This document shows positions 1-10,141 of a stretch of 64,000 nt of DNA, piece after piece. The notes beneath the pieces are model-generated. The model saw only the letters and a program-made list of their open reading frames with translations, was not told the DNA's origin and searched no databases. The DNA lies in contig JAIUPT010000029.1 of the NCBI GenBank assembly GCA_022315425.1, forward strand, positions 1 through 64,000. The letters run 5' to 3'. Every line of letters begins with the position of its first letter. Positions within the stretch are counted from its first letter, which is position 1. Position numbers and translations under genes: made by a program. Source of the DNA: Pseudevernia furfuracea (taxonomy: Eukaryota > Ascomycota > Lecanoromycetes > Lecanorales > Parmeliaceae).

Positions 1-96
1 ACCCTAACCCTAACCCTAACCCTAACCCTAACCCTAACCCTAACCCTAACCCTAACCCTAACCCTAACCCTAACCCTAACCCTAACCCTAACCCTA
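1..96. repeat. Telomere, (CCCTAA)16
   Basis: Sixteen uninterrupted CCCTAA units begin at base 1, so the chromosome end lies to the left and the G-rich TTAGGG strand is the minus strand. This is the standard repeat of filamentous fungi. The array is short, as expected when an assembly ends inside a telomere. Confidence 0.98.
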
Positions 97-180
97 TACT
101 CTTACTCTTACTCTTATTCTTATCCTTACTCTTACTCTTACCCTTACTCTTACTCTTACTCTTATTCTTATTCTTATTTA
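97..180. repeat. Degenerate telomere-like hexamer array (CTCTTA variants)
   Basis: Directly after the last perfect telomere unit the sequence continues as hexamers of the form YYYTTA: CTCTTA, TTCTTA, TCCTTA and CCCTTA. These differ from CCCTAA by one A to T change and by C to T changes. The hexamer phase can be followed to about position 170 and then dissolves into pyrimidine-rich sequence. It reads as an eroded or variant telomere tract. Confidence 0.75.
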
Positions 181-474
181 CTTTTATATTTATATTTTAA
201 CTTTTATTCTTCTTCTTATTTTAAATCTTATTTATTTTTATTTCTATATTTACTTTTCTATTCTCTCTTTTATATTTTCTCTTACTTTTATTCTTATATT
301 AAATTTTACTTCTCTTTTTATTTATTAATACTTATATATTTTATTAACTCTAACTCTTTTACTTTTATTCTTCTTCTTATTCTTATTTTTACTCTTATTC
401 TTATATTTTTATTCTTATTCTTCTTTTTATTTAATAATACTTATATAATTTTTATTCTTATTCTTCTTTTTATC

Positions 475-1175
475 TAATAATACTTATATAATTCTAAACA
501 CATATACTTCTTATTTACTTCTTCTTTTATTTTTTATTTTATTTTATATATTTTAATAACTTTATAATATCTTAAATAAAATTTTAATTAATTATATAAA
601 TATAACTATTTATTTATACTTTAATTAATATCTTTATAATATATATTATATAATTCTATTTTTTCTTTTTCTTTTAACTAATTATTTAAATTATATTTTT
701 AATTCTTATTAACTCTTTTCTCTTTTATACTTTTTCTTTTTCTCTTAACTAATTATTTAAATTATATTTTTAACTTTTAACTCTTATCTCTTTTATATTT
801 TCTCTTATTCTTATAATAACTTTTATTTCTCTTATTCTCTCTCTTACTTTTATTCTTATAATAACTTTTACTTCTTCTTTTATTTATTAATACTTATATA
901 TTTTAATAACTTTACTTCTTTTACTCTTATTTTTATTCTTCTTCTTCTTTTTATTCTTCTTTTCTTATTTTTACTCTTATTCTTCTCTTTATTTAATAAT
1001 ACTTATATAATTTTAAATATATATACTTCTTACTTACTTCTTCTTTTACTCTCTTATTTACTTTATATAATTTAATAACTTTATAACATCTTAAACAAAA
1101 ACTTTATTAATCACATAAACACTAATACTTACTTACACTCTTAACATCTTTATATTATATATTATATAACTCTTT
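475..1175. repeat. Diverged direct duplication, offset about 520 bp
   Basis: The stretch from about 481 to 660 recurs at about 1000 to 1175: both hold a shared run TACTTATATAATT, then CTTC-rich sequence, TTTAATAACTTTATAA, a TCTTAAA motif and an ATATTATATAA block. Differences are overwhelmingly T in the left copy against C in the right copy (for example ATAATATC against ATAACATC). This shows directional C to T decay on the + strand. Confidence 0.7.
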
Positions 1176-1544
1176 TTATACTTTATTAATTTATACTCTT
1201 TTTATACTTTATTAACATATATAATTCTATTTTTTCTTTTTTAACTAACTACTTATTTAAACTTAATTAACTATTTAAACTTTTAATCTTTAAAATATAT
1301 ATAATTATATTTTAATTTTAATTACTCTTATTACTATTTATTACTTAATATATACTATTATTAACTCAACTTTAAATATAACTCTTTTTATTAATAAACT
1401 TTTAACTTTATTAAAATATAATATATTTAATTTATAAACAACTTTTATCTTCTTTTATACTTAAACTAATATTATTATTATTATATATATTCTAAACTTA
1501 TAATTAATAATATTACTTTTTAATTAATAATAAAACTAATTAAT

Positions 1545-1895
1545 ACACACGTAGTTATAACTACATATAGTCGAACTACATATAGTTAAACTATATTATA
1601 TTAACTAAGTGAAATATTTAAATTAATATTATTAATTCTTTATATATTTTAAATCTATAACAATTAATATTACTTTTTAATTAACAATTAATTAATATTA
1701 TACGTAGTTAGAACTAGTTCTTTATTAATTATAACTTATATAGTCGAACTACATATAGTTGAATTATATTATATTAATTAAATAAGATATTTAAACTAAT
1801 ATTTTTTAATTCTTTATATATTCTAAACTTATAAATATTTAAATAACTTTTTAATTAATAGTAATTAATACTACACGTAGTTATAACTAGTTTTA
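1545..1895. repeat. AT-rich degenerate direct repeats with CGTAGTT core
   Basis: Three copies of an AT-rich unit start near 1550, 1703 and 1876, each beginning with CGTAGTTA and, in the first two, continuing to TAGTCGAACTACATATAGTT, then TATATTAACT-like and TTCTTTATATATT blocks. Spacing is 153 and 173 bp. TAGTTCGACTA-type palindromes lie inside. No coding capacity. Confidence 0.7.
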
Positions 1896-2045
1896 ACTTA
1901 TTATAATTAATTATAACTTATATTATAAGTATTATTAGTTAAAACGATAATTAAAATAGTAAGATTAAGAGTATTATTAATTAAAAGAATAACTAAAATA
2001 ATATTATAAAGATCACGATTAACTAGAATAGTAATACTAAGATTA

Positions 2046-2190
2046 ATTTATTATTATTATTATTATTATTGTTATTATTGTTATTATTATTATTATTATT
2101 ATTACTATTACTATTACTATTACTATTACTGTTACTATTACTATTATTATTATTATTGTTATTATTACTGTTACTGTTACTGTCACTGCT
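2046..2190. repeat. TTA trinucleotide microsatellite
   Basis: A run of TTA units with interspersed TTG, CTA and CTG variants. It opens long poly-Leu and poly-Asn frames that are not genes. Confidence 0.95.
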
Positions 2191-3075
2191 GAGATCAATG
2201 CTGAGATTAGTGCTGAGATTATTGCTGAGAATACTGTCTGTTGAGAACACCGCTGAGAATACTACCTGCTGAGAATACTGCTGAGAATACCGCTGAGACC
2301 AATATCCTGAGAATACCGCTGAGACCAATACCGCTGAGAATACCGCTGAGACCAATACCGCTGAGACCATCGCTGAGAATACCGCTGAGAATACTATCTG
2401 CTGAGACCACTGCTGAGACCAATATCGCTGAGACCAATACCGCTGAGACCAATGCTGAGAATACTGCTGAGAACATCGCTGAGAATACTGCTGAGAATAT
2501 CGCTGAGACCAGTGCTGAGATCAATGCTGAGACCATTGCTGAGAATACTGCTGAGAATACTGCCTGCTGAGACCACTGCTGAGACCAGCGCTGAGAATAT
2601 CGCTGAGAATACTACCTGCTGAGACCACTGCTGAGAATATCGCTGAGAATACTGCTGAGACCACCGCTGAGAATATCGCAGGGATTATCGCAGGGAATAC
2701 CGCAGAGAATACTGCCTGCTGAGACCAGCGCTGAGAATACCGCTGAGAACACTGCCTGCTGAGACCAGCGCTGAGAATACCGCTGAGACCAATATCGCTG
2801 AGAATACTGCTGAGAATACTGCCTGCTGAGACCACCGCTGAGAATACCGCTGAGACCAATACCGCTGAGAATACTGCTGAGAACACTGCCTGCTGAGACC
2901 AGCGCTGAGAATACCGCTGAGACCAATATCGCTGAGAATACTGCTGAGAATACTGCTGAGAATATCGCTAAGATCAATGCTGAGATCAATGCTGAGATCA
3001 ATGCTGAGATCAATGCTGAGAACAATGCTGAGATCAATACTGAGACCAATGCTGAGACCACTGCTGAGACCACTG
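2190..3075. repeat. GCTGAGA minisatellite (12 and 15 bp units)
   Basis: About 880 bp built from GCTGAGAATACC (12 bp) and GCTGAGACCAATACC (15 bp) units and short variants such as TGCCTGCTGAGACC. Nearly all unit lengths are multiples of three, so frames stay open on both strands; the resulting Ala-Glu-Asn-Thr and Ser-Ala-Val-Phe repeats have no start context, intron signal or recognisable domain. I treat it as noncoding. Confidence 0.93.
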
Positions 3076-3123
3076 CCATTGAGTGTCCCATTGAGTGTCG
3101 CATTGAGTGTCCCATTGAGTGTC
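3076..3123. repeat. Four copies of a 12-bp repeat (SCATTGAGTGTC)
   Basis: CCATTGAGTGTC and GCATTGAGTGTC alternate for four units directly after the larger minisatellite, with the same 12-bp period. Confidence 0.92.
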
Positions 3124-3201
3124 GCAATTTTCAGCATCACTATTTTAGTTATTATTCCAGTCTATAATACTCTCAGCATCACTATTCTAGTCAATAATGC
3201 T

Positions 3202-3378
3202 CTCAGCGAGGAAGACTGTATACAAATATTTATGATAAACGTCGCTGGCGGTCATTGCCCTGGGAGGCTTTGCACTGCAAAACCTGCCGCTAGCGATCGA
3301 TTCGAAAAACGTTGTTCCACCAATGAAAAATTTATTCGGATGGGTTTTGCAGTGCAAAGCCCGAGAATACTAGAGTTA
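3202..3378 (+). repeat. 177-bp direct repeat, copy 1
   Basis: Matches 3582-3758 at an exact offset of 380 bp, ending in the shared CGAGAATACTAGAGTT. Most differences are transitions with this copy carrying T or A. It contains a 96-bp inverted-repeat cassette (3266-3361). A frame stays open across both copies on each strand, but I see no recognisable protein. Confidence 0.9.
3266..3361. mobile_element. 96-bp inverted-repeat cassette A (MITE-like or recombination-site pair)
   Basis: The left arm GGCTTTGCACTGCAAAACC is the exact reverse complement of the right arm GGTTTTGCAGTGCAAAGCC (3343-3361). Each 19-bp arm is itself nearly palindromic: two half sites (TTTGC and GCAAA) around a 3-bp spacer, here ACT/AGT. 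No clear target duplication flanks it. MITE remnant, protein-binding array or recombination site are all open. Confidence 0.6.
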
Positions 3379-3581
3379 ATGTTCAATCGACGGTCTCAAA
3401 GTAGGTGTTTGAATGCTTAGGTGTAAGAAGTTCTAAATAGAATTCAGACTCAGCCTTATCGAGGGCTTGGCGCTTCGTCGCACGCTTTCCTCATCAAATA
3501 ATCGTGTCGATCAAAAATATTCTAAAGTCTTTTCAGACTGCATAAAGAGGCGACGATAACTTCGATTATGTCTTGAAACAG

Positions 3582-3758
3582 CTCAGCGACGAAGACTGCA
3601 TGCAAATCTTTATGGTGGACGTCGCTGACGGTCATTGCCAAGGTAGGCTTTGCCTGGCAAAACCTGCCGCTAGCGGTCGATCCGGAAAACGTTGTTCCAC
3701 CAATGAAAAATTTATCCGGATGGGTTTTGCCAGGCAAAGCCCGAGAATACTAGAGTTG
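3582..3758 (+). repeat. 177-bp direct repeat, copy 2
   Basis: Second copy of the repeat at 3202-3378, richer in C and G. It holds the cassette at 3646-3741 and a perfect CCGCTAGCGG palindrome that copy 1 has lost. Confidence 0.9.
3646..3741. mobile_element. 96-bp inverted-repeat cassette B with a different spacer
   Basis: Arms GGCTTTGCCTGGCAAAACC and GGTTTTGCCAGGCAAAGCC (3723-3741) are exact reverse complements, like cassette A and with the same 96-bp length. The 3-bp centre is CTG/CAG instead of ACT/AGT, changed in both arms so pairing is kept. Confidence 0.6.
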
Positions 3759-3759
3759 C

Positions 3760-5863
3760 ATCAGGAAAAGCAGCCCTGAGGCAGCGTCTGGAAAAATTTT
3801 GCAGTTGCGTAGTGGACTATGGGTTCCGCTTGGCCGGGATTCAGAAGTATGCATTGGGATGACCGAGTAGAAGCGTACCTTCCATCGCATTCGGTGGCGT
3901 CCACGCTCATGCTTTGCATACGATCGACACTTGGGTCTGTAATAGCCCCAGGAAGAAACACCAACCATCAACAGGATTAGAAAACCTCTGAGCAATCATG
4001 CACACACTTCGGGCGTGGAAAAAGTTTGAGGTGCATCGTCTGTAGAAGCGCAGATGTTCCCGTGATAGATGCTGCAGGCGCGCGCCCTGGGGAGTCATCT
4101 ATATTTGATATGCAGCCAGCTGGCATGTTGCGGGGCGAGAGCTGCAGCTCGTTATTTCTGTTGTATACCATCGGAAATCATTCTTTCTTATCTTCGCCCT
4201 ATTTTTGGGTGATCTTGTTCCTCGAGACGAGTTGGTGGGGCTGACAGCGCAAGTATCGACGAGGAAGTGGCCATAAAGATCTTGACAGCGATTGGATCGC
4301 ATCTGGAGGTCAATCAGTGAGGCTGCGCAAAATTGACTTGTGGAAGAGACTGATTGGTAGCCACGGTAGAGCTGGAAACCGATATCATACGAGAATACAC
4401 CATAGCCCTGTCGCATGCATCGTCGTACGTGTGAACCCAAGTAATGATCTTGTTGCAGATGGCATCAACGTTTCTCCACTCTGCTCTTTGTATGTTCAGC
4501 CTTTCTGCAGACGCCCCGGTGCGCAACCCTCTTGACGTCTGGTCGGCCAAAGGTACTGAAAAAGGAAACTGCTCGGACATACTCGTCAAGTCGGTAACGA
4601 GCCCTGCATGATCCGTACCTTTGGCGCCCATTAGCGGAAAAAGCGCATCGCTTCAAGAAACACCTAAGAAAGCATTCTATCGGGGCATATCGAGAGCTAT
4701 GTCGAGGAGTTGACGTGTCTTCTGAAGCTATCTCAGTTCTAACGAGATAATGTCATGGTTCCAAGGTACCTAGAACCCTTATAGCTATTATTCCGTTCAT
4801 ACTCGGAATACTACCACCAAGCCTTGTGCACTCGATTCCAGTCCCTGACAGATAACCTCGTTACCTCGCCAAGAAAATACCGACTCACCTCGTCCCATCT
4901 CTATTAAATCTCTACTCGTATCCAGCGCCGGGGCGGGGTGCGACACCTTAAACCCCATCCTATCTCGCCCCGTTGCGCAGCGTAAGTAAAAGTCACACTT
5001 CTAATCATTACAATTACATTCAATATAGTTTTCAAATCACCTCTTAACGCGTTTCCTTGCTTCTTCCCTAGCACGCGTATGAAATTCTTATTTATACTCG
5101 CTAGCGATCTCATATATGATCTTAGAAATGCATATGCGTGCCATCATTTGAATTTCAGATTTGAGTTAGCTTGATAATCGTCGCTTTCTGCAGAAGCTGA
5201 GTCTTCTGATTAGAGCATAAGAATATAAGGCTCTGCGTGCGACTCGGATCATTAAGACAAGCAGGCAAGGTGAAGAACATGTTTTTACAGCTCAAGACAG
5301 CGTGTATTATTAGTTTGAGAAGGAGTGCTTTGCTCTCTATCTTCAAGAAGAAATGATATTGAGAAGTTGCTCACGATCGATAGCACTTCCAGATTTCACG
5401 ATATCGGCCAGCAATTGACTTAGACGGGCCAAATTTAAGGCCTATATCTGATGCACCACTTTTTGCCATGTTGCTAGGGGTAATTGGAGCGCTGTAGACA
5501 TTGATATCTAAGCGGAAATGAGACTGACGGGAAGGTTGGACAAGGCGAAGATGGCTCGAGTCCTTAAGAAAGGACTGCTTAGCTGAATACAGCTAGTGAT
5601 ACCGCTAGCACTAGCTGAATACTGTTATGTAAAATTGGCGGAACGCAATTTGGCATGCAGGGTCCGGTCCCAAAAATAGCATCGGCAAACAACTAATCGA
5701 GGAGCAGCTCTCTTTGCTGCCTACATCCCAGGTCAACAATCTTCATCTTCTTCCCTCTTGAAGCGTAGACACCTAGATCTACCCCTTCTCTTCTCCATAT
5801 ATCCTGCCAATCTCCCTTTCCACGCACTGGAATACACGAGACGGTACCAGCACCCAGTGCACC
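3760..5863. other. No convincing gene
   Basis: Only short unconnected ORFs on both strands, the longest about 113 codons, with no recognised domain, splice-linked frame or start context. A reverse-strand frame at 4314-4631 is the least unlikely, but nothing in it is familiar. Confidence 0.6.
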
Positions 5864-7115
5864 ATGGGCAAGCCAATGCTTCCAAAGCCTTCGCCAGGCG
5901 TCTATAGAGATGACCCAGACCGCGATGACGCTGCTTCAACATCCTCAGCCGTCTTGATGGACGATATAGACTATCCTGACTCTGACCTGCCAGCCTACGA
6001 AGACGTCCCAACATCTTCGAGACCTACAGAGGCTCCTCTCCAAGAGCCACAATCGTACGCTGGATTCCTGCGAGAGCGCCGATTCTAGTCAATGCGTCTG
6101 CTGAACCTACCCCTCAAGATACCTCATCCACCCAACCCTCCCAACCTCACACGTCTCCCAGGATGAAACCACAACGACGACCCACTGGCCTCTCTACAGC
6201 CAGGACGCCAAGTTTCTCACGGAAATGCTGAAAGAGCAAGCCAAATACCCTCCGACAATCACCGCTCGAATCATCGGCACCCACTCCGAGACCACACGGA
6301 AGAAGGACAAGAAAGAGAAGGTCACAGTTACAGATTTCGACGTCCGCCTCGACATGACACATCTCCTCGTCCCCAGTCCAACTACCCCAGCGAGCCTAGT
6401 GCGGTACGATTTGGAAGTACCCTTACCTCAAACAAAAGCCTATCGGGGCAACCGCACCCAAAGCGACTGCGCTCAAGAGTCGGCCCCAGACGCAGACACC
6501 TACATCCAATCCTACGTCTCCTCTCCCTTCCCCGTGCGCTCCTTCACCCTCAACCGGCGCATCATGTACCACGACTCAGCCGCCCTCGAGGCTCTCATCA
6601 CCTCATTAATAGGTTCAACCAACTACCGCGGCCATCTCAAAGTGACCTTTCCCATCACGCACAACCGTGTTACGGTCTACAGTCCTTGCTGGCAGAACGA
6701 CTACCGCGAGAAGCCATGGCTTCGATGGATCTTCTACCTCACATTCCTCTGGATCTTCAGCTGGCCGTACCTATGGTTCATGACTCGCCGCTGGGAGGTA
6801 GTTACCGCAGTGTTCCCATACAGCACTGCGCCGGAATGTGGGAACAGGCAATTTGTCACGAAGAGCGAGGAGACATTCTTCAAGGAGTGGAAGAGCAGTA
6901 TAAGACGCGCAGTGGTGGGCAAGAAGCAGGGATGGATTGATGAGGAATACAAATTTGCGACGGAGGAAGCAATATCGCAAGATGGACCGGATGGACTGAC
7001 TAGGATGCCCAGTACGGGCAATGCGACAGCGGACGGGGCGTTGGGGTTCTTGCGGCAGGCAGTCAATGCCGGGAGGGACGTTGCTATGGCTGGGGGATGG
7101 GGTGCGGACAGCTGA
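5864..7115 (+). CDS. Conserved fungal hypothetical membrane protein (two exons)
   Basis: Exons 5864-6054 and 6119-7115 give about 395 residues. The 64-bp intron has GTACGC at its donor, a TGCTGAAC branch site and an AAG acceptor, and it joins the two open frames exactly. The N-terminus (MGKPMLPKPSPGVYRDDPD) and the acidic, Pro-rich stretch after it resemble a widespread fungal family of unknown function (recollection, not a search). Residues around 265-290 form a Trp/Phe-rich hydrophobic segment ending in a basic patch, a likely single membrane anchor. A Lys-rich stretch follows 'TRKKDKKEK'. No enzyme motif is visible. The GT31 gene downstream is on the other strand. I am sure it is a gene, not of its function. 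Confidence 0.8.
6055..6118 (+). other. Intron of the membrane protein gene
   Basis: GTACGC donor, branch-like TGCTGAAC 18 nt before the acceptor, and AAG acceptor; 64 bp. Without it the frame stops at 6088, and with it 395 codons are continuous. Confidence 0.75.
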
Positions 7116-7440
7116 TAGTTTGGACGTCACGAGTGCAGCACAAGGGTCGAGACAAGGTGATTATTCTGCAATTGCCCTAGTCGTTAATACCTCCCCTTCC
7201 TGCTTAGCTTTAGCCTCGAAGCTCATCAGCGCAACTGAATCATCAATACTGCAGACATGTATCTATTCGCCGCTTCCCGGAGTCAGCAGTTGCGCCCGAC
7301 CTTTCGCTACTATTATAGTTCCCTATCTGCATAGCCCTTGCCTTTCCTACCGCCCTAAACGCATTCGCGCGCCGCATTCCCAACCCCCATGCTTCCAAGC
7401 CAACCATCTCCTCACCCATCTTGCGACGCCACCTTCCTCG

Positions 7441-7530
7441 GCCCCTTGAAATCTCATCCCCTTCCCTTCGGCCCCTTGAATTCTTATCCCCTTCCCTTCG
7501 GCCCCTTGAATTCTTATCCCCTTCCCTTCA
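7441..7530. repeat. Three tandem 30-bp units
   Basis: Three head-to-tail 30-bp units, each starting GCCCCTTGAA and ending CCCCTTCCCTTCR. Copies 2 and 3 are nearly identical. It lies in the convergent intergenic space after the membrane protein gene. Confidence 0.95.
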
Positions 7531-7792
7531 CCTCGCTACCCCAGTCCGATCCTCTATTGTACCGCGATGCCGGGGGCTTACAGGGAGGAGAGGCTTTGAG
7601 ATTGATGAAAAGGAAGTGGCGCATGGAACAAGGTTTCCAAGTGTCATGAGTTTCACTAGGTATATATAGGGGGTATTAAATCAGCGTTACCAAAACGTCC
7701 TCCCTCCAACCGCGCCACACTGACAAATCTCCAGAGTCGCGCGACCCGAGGATGAAACGTCCAATGTCCCAAGAAAAATACCAAACCATCAT

Positions 7793-8815
7793 TCAACCCC
7801 CCCGCGCGGCGGTCAAATTGCCCACGAAGCCATCCTTGCCAAACAGTCCCGCCACACGCAGGTAGGTTTCATCGTCCTTCATCTTGTGCGGGTTGATAGC
7901 GGCGGCATCGATGGGGCCGAGATCCTCGTTGGCTTTACCCAGCCTCGTCAGATCGTCCGTGACGTCGAACGCTTGGCGATCGTCGAGCTCGACGAAGTCG
8001 AAGGTGGCCTCGGCGTCGTAGAGCAGCCTCCCGACGAGGACGTCCTCCGGGAGGTCGAGGATGGGGTTTCGGGCCTGGGTCTCGGCGACCAGGCGGGCCA
8101 GGTCCCAAGAAAGGGTGTAGAACTGGCCGCCCGGGGTGCTGAAGTTGCGGTCGCCGCGGACCAAGCGGCGGGCGATGAGGGTGCCGTGGTCATCATGGTC
8201 ATCGTGGGCGCGGCGGTGACGGATGCGGGGGAGGAGGAAGTCCTGGTAGAAGCACTCGGCGGAGAGGAAGCTGTCGTCGTCGATCTTGGAGACGAACTCC
8301 CACGGCGCCGCGGCCCCGGGGGCCTTGCTCGCCGCGACCAGGTGTTTGAGGAATTCGACACTCTTGACCGTGTTGGCGACCTCGGGGCTCTCCTCGAGCT
8401 CCTCCAACACGATCAGGTCGCCATAGGTGTCGTTCTCGTGGCTGATGAGCGATTGCCATAGCGGCGAAGGCTTAGCGATCAGGAAGCGAGTGTCGAAGGC
8501 GGGGTTAGCGTAGAGAGTTTGCCAAGTGGCGCGGATGATGTTCCGGCGCCGCTGGGAAAAGTAGGCAGATGAGGTCGCCAAGAGCCACGTAGGTTGTTGT
8601 TGCTGTTCTTGTTGGGAGAGAGATCCTTGTTGCTCGGAGTGTTTTAAGGGTTCATGGGGGGGTTGGTGAGATGCTTGCTCGTGAGTTCGGGTGAAAGGGG
8701 ACGGGATTGAGAGGGTGTTCAGCCCAGTGTGGGGGGTAAGTGTTAGGGCAGTAAATAAGACGAGGACAATAGCGGAGAGAGATATAAAGAGGCTTCGCTG
8801 AAAGAAGGAAGGCAT
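7793..8815 (-). CDS. Type II membrane glycosyltransferase, GT31 (beta-1,3-galactosyltransferase-like)
   Basis: A 340-residue uninterrupted frame. Residues 9-29 are a signal anchor after a short basic N-terminus, the topology of Golgi glycosyltransferases. A Gln/His-rich stem (about 45-76) precedes the catalytic region. GT31 landmarks visible: 'RRNIIRATW' near 90-98, the metal-binding DDD at 179-181 in 'KIDDDSFL', and 'PEDVLVGRL' near 256-264. GT31 enzymes transfer sugars, usually galactose or N-acetylglucosamine in beta-1,3 linkage, from a UDP-sugar onto glycans. The length matches fungal members. The gene is GC-rich with strong third-position bias, which also opens long antisense frames. The acceptor substrate cannot be read from sequence. 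Confidence 0.88.
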   Translation of the reverse strand: MPSFFQRSLFISLSAIVLVLFTALTLTPHTGLNTLSIPSPFTRTHEQASHQPPHEPLKHSEQQGSLSQQEQQQQPTWLLATSSAYFSQRRRNIIRATWQTLYANPAFDTRFLIAKPSPLWQSLISHENDTYGDLIVLEELEESPEVANTVKSVEFLKHLVAASKAPGAAAPWEFVSKIDDDSFLSAECFYQDFLLPRIRHRRAHDDHDDHGTLIARRLVRGDRNFSTPGGQFYTLSWDLARLVAETQARNPILDLPEDVLVGRLLYDAEATFDFVELDDRQAFDVTDDLTRLGKANEDLGPIDAAAINPHKMKDDETYLRVAGLFGKDGFVGNLTAARGG

Positions 8816-9755
8816 CGAGGCACGACTCTTGGAGGTTGAAGATCGAAGATCGAAGATTAGGAGGCGGGTATCTGTGGTACGGTGGTCTTTAGGACGGGAG
8901 GAAGAGCGGGGGAAGGAGGAGCGTTCCTGGGAGATGGGCTTTCATCACTCGCGGTTGGACAGTAAATTCGGCTGGGAATAGTTGCAATGCAAGGCTACGA
9001 TCCTGGGCATGGCATCTGCATTGTCATCATTCAATCAATGTTTTTCCGGTAGGATGAACGTAAGTAGGACGTACGATATGTCGTGATTGGATGGGACTTT
9101 TGCATTAGCATGATTGTGAAGTGAGGGGAAAAGAAGCTGGCTGAAATAGCCCGGAATAGCCAAGCAATTCGAAAGTATTGAAAGGGGGTTCATGCATGGT
9201 AGCGCTGACTGGGCTTACTCGACTGGGCTTACTCGGCTGGGCTTACTTACTCGGCTTACTCGCATCTACCCTTTTTGGCTCGTTTTCGCGGCTATTCGCT
9301 TGTACTAAAGTCGCCGTTACGGCCATAAGACTCCCAGCCCTTTCAGCCCGCATCCGTTGGTAGTGTAAAAGATTGGTCAATATCCGACCGGTTATTGGTG
9401 TTGTTGGGCAAAATGGTAATAATAAAATAAAGAATTTTATTAGACTTGAGATTCGGGTGCAAGACGCATGGTTCAGTCTTGGGAGACAAAAAGGCAGTGG
9501 GCAGGATGAATATGGTGCCATCTGATTGGATGGCATGGTCAACACGTGTTTTCGTCGCAGCAGCCAATCACTGTATAGTTGAAGCGAGGAGCTGTTTTGA
9601 GTACGAGCGTGCAGTGATGGCTGATGGTGATTTGCGTGCGAAGTGATGTGAAGGGATGGGATTTGCTTGCAGCGAAATGATCCCAATGCAAGAAGCCGTC
9701 GAAAGACTAACACTGATCATGCAGTCATGGCGATGGGCGATGGCGATAGCGTCGC

Positions 9756-9783
9756 GGTGTGGTGTGGTGTGGTGTGGTGTGGT
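9756..9783. repeat. GGTGT pentamer microsatellite
   Basis: About five tandem GGTGT units followed by GGTGACA. Confidence 0.95.
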
Positions 9784-10127
9784 GACAGAAAAAAGAAAAA
9801 GAAGGAGAAATAAGGCTGTGAGGTAATAATATTGGAATACAACAACTCAAGCCGGGTTTACATAGGTATCCGTACAAACATAATAATATTATGCTGCTAA
9901 CTATATCATCCCAATGATTAATGAATTCTTTACAAAACAAAACACTTTCAGTGTAGAATTTGTAAGGCTTCAAAAGCGCTATATAGCTACCTATATCTTT
10001 CGTGCCTTGTGGTGTGTAGTTGTCTCGTTATGATGATTCTGTGGGTTGAATCTTTAGGCAGTTCGGCCTAGCCTAGGCTCTCGGGGCCGAGCTGTGTCTC
10101 CGAGCAAGTCCCGGACGGCGCTGATCA

Positions 10128-10141
10128 TAACCCTAACCCTA
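10128..10141. repeat. Short interstitial telomere motif
   Basis: TAACCCTAACCCTA, a little over two telomere units in the same orientation as the chromosome end, 10 kb inside. It could mark an old break-repair or telomere-capture event, or be chance. Confidence 0.7.

Larger units (their letters stand above)
97..1550. other. G-free, A/T/C-only subtelomeric tract
   Basis: Reading each line shows no G on the + strand from base 1 to 1550; the first G is at 1551. Outside the telomere this is about 1.45 kb of A, T and C only, T-rich with scattered C. No gene is possible here. The composition fits a sequence derived from one-strand telomere-like repeats that then lost C to T. Confidence 0.93.

Noticed and set aside
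2023..3140. Long low-complexity ORFs on both strands (poly-Asn, poly-Leu, SAVFSA and AENTAET repeats)
   Set aside because: They are by-products of microsatellite and minisatellite units whose length is a multiple of three; no start context, splice sites or domain.
97..3800. Telomere-linked helicase (RecQ type) gene, common at fungal chromosome ends
   Set aside because: No helicase motif in any frame; the subtelomeric zone here is purely repetitive.
7886..8461. 191-codon + strand ORF opposite the GT31 gene
   Set aside because: Antisense shadow caused by the GC-rich third codon positions of the reverse-strand gene, which has clear catalytic motifs.
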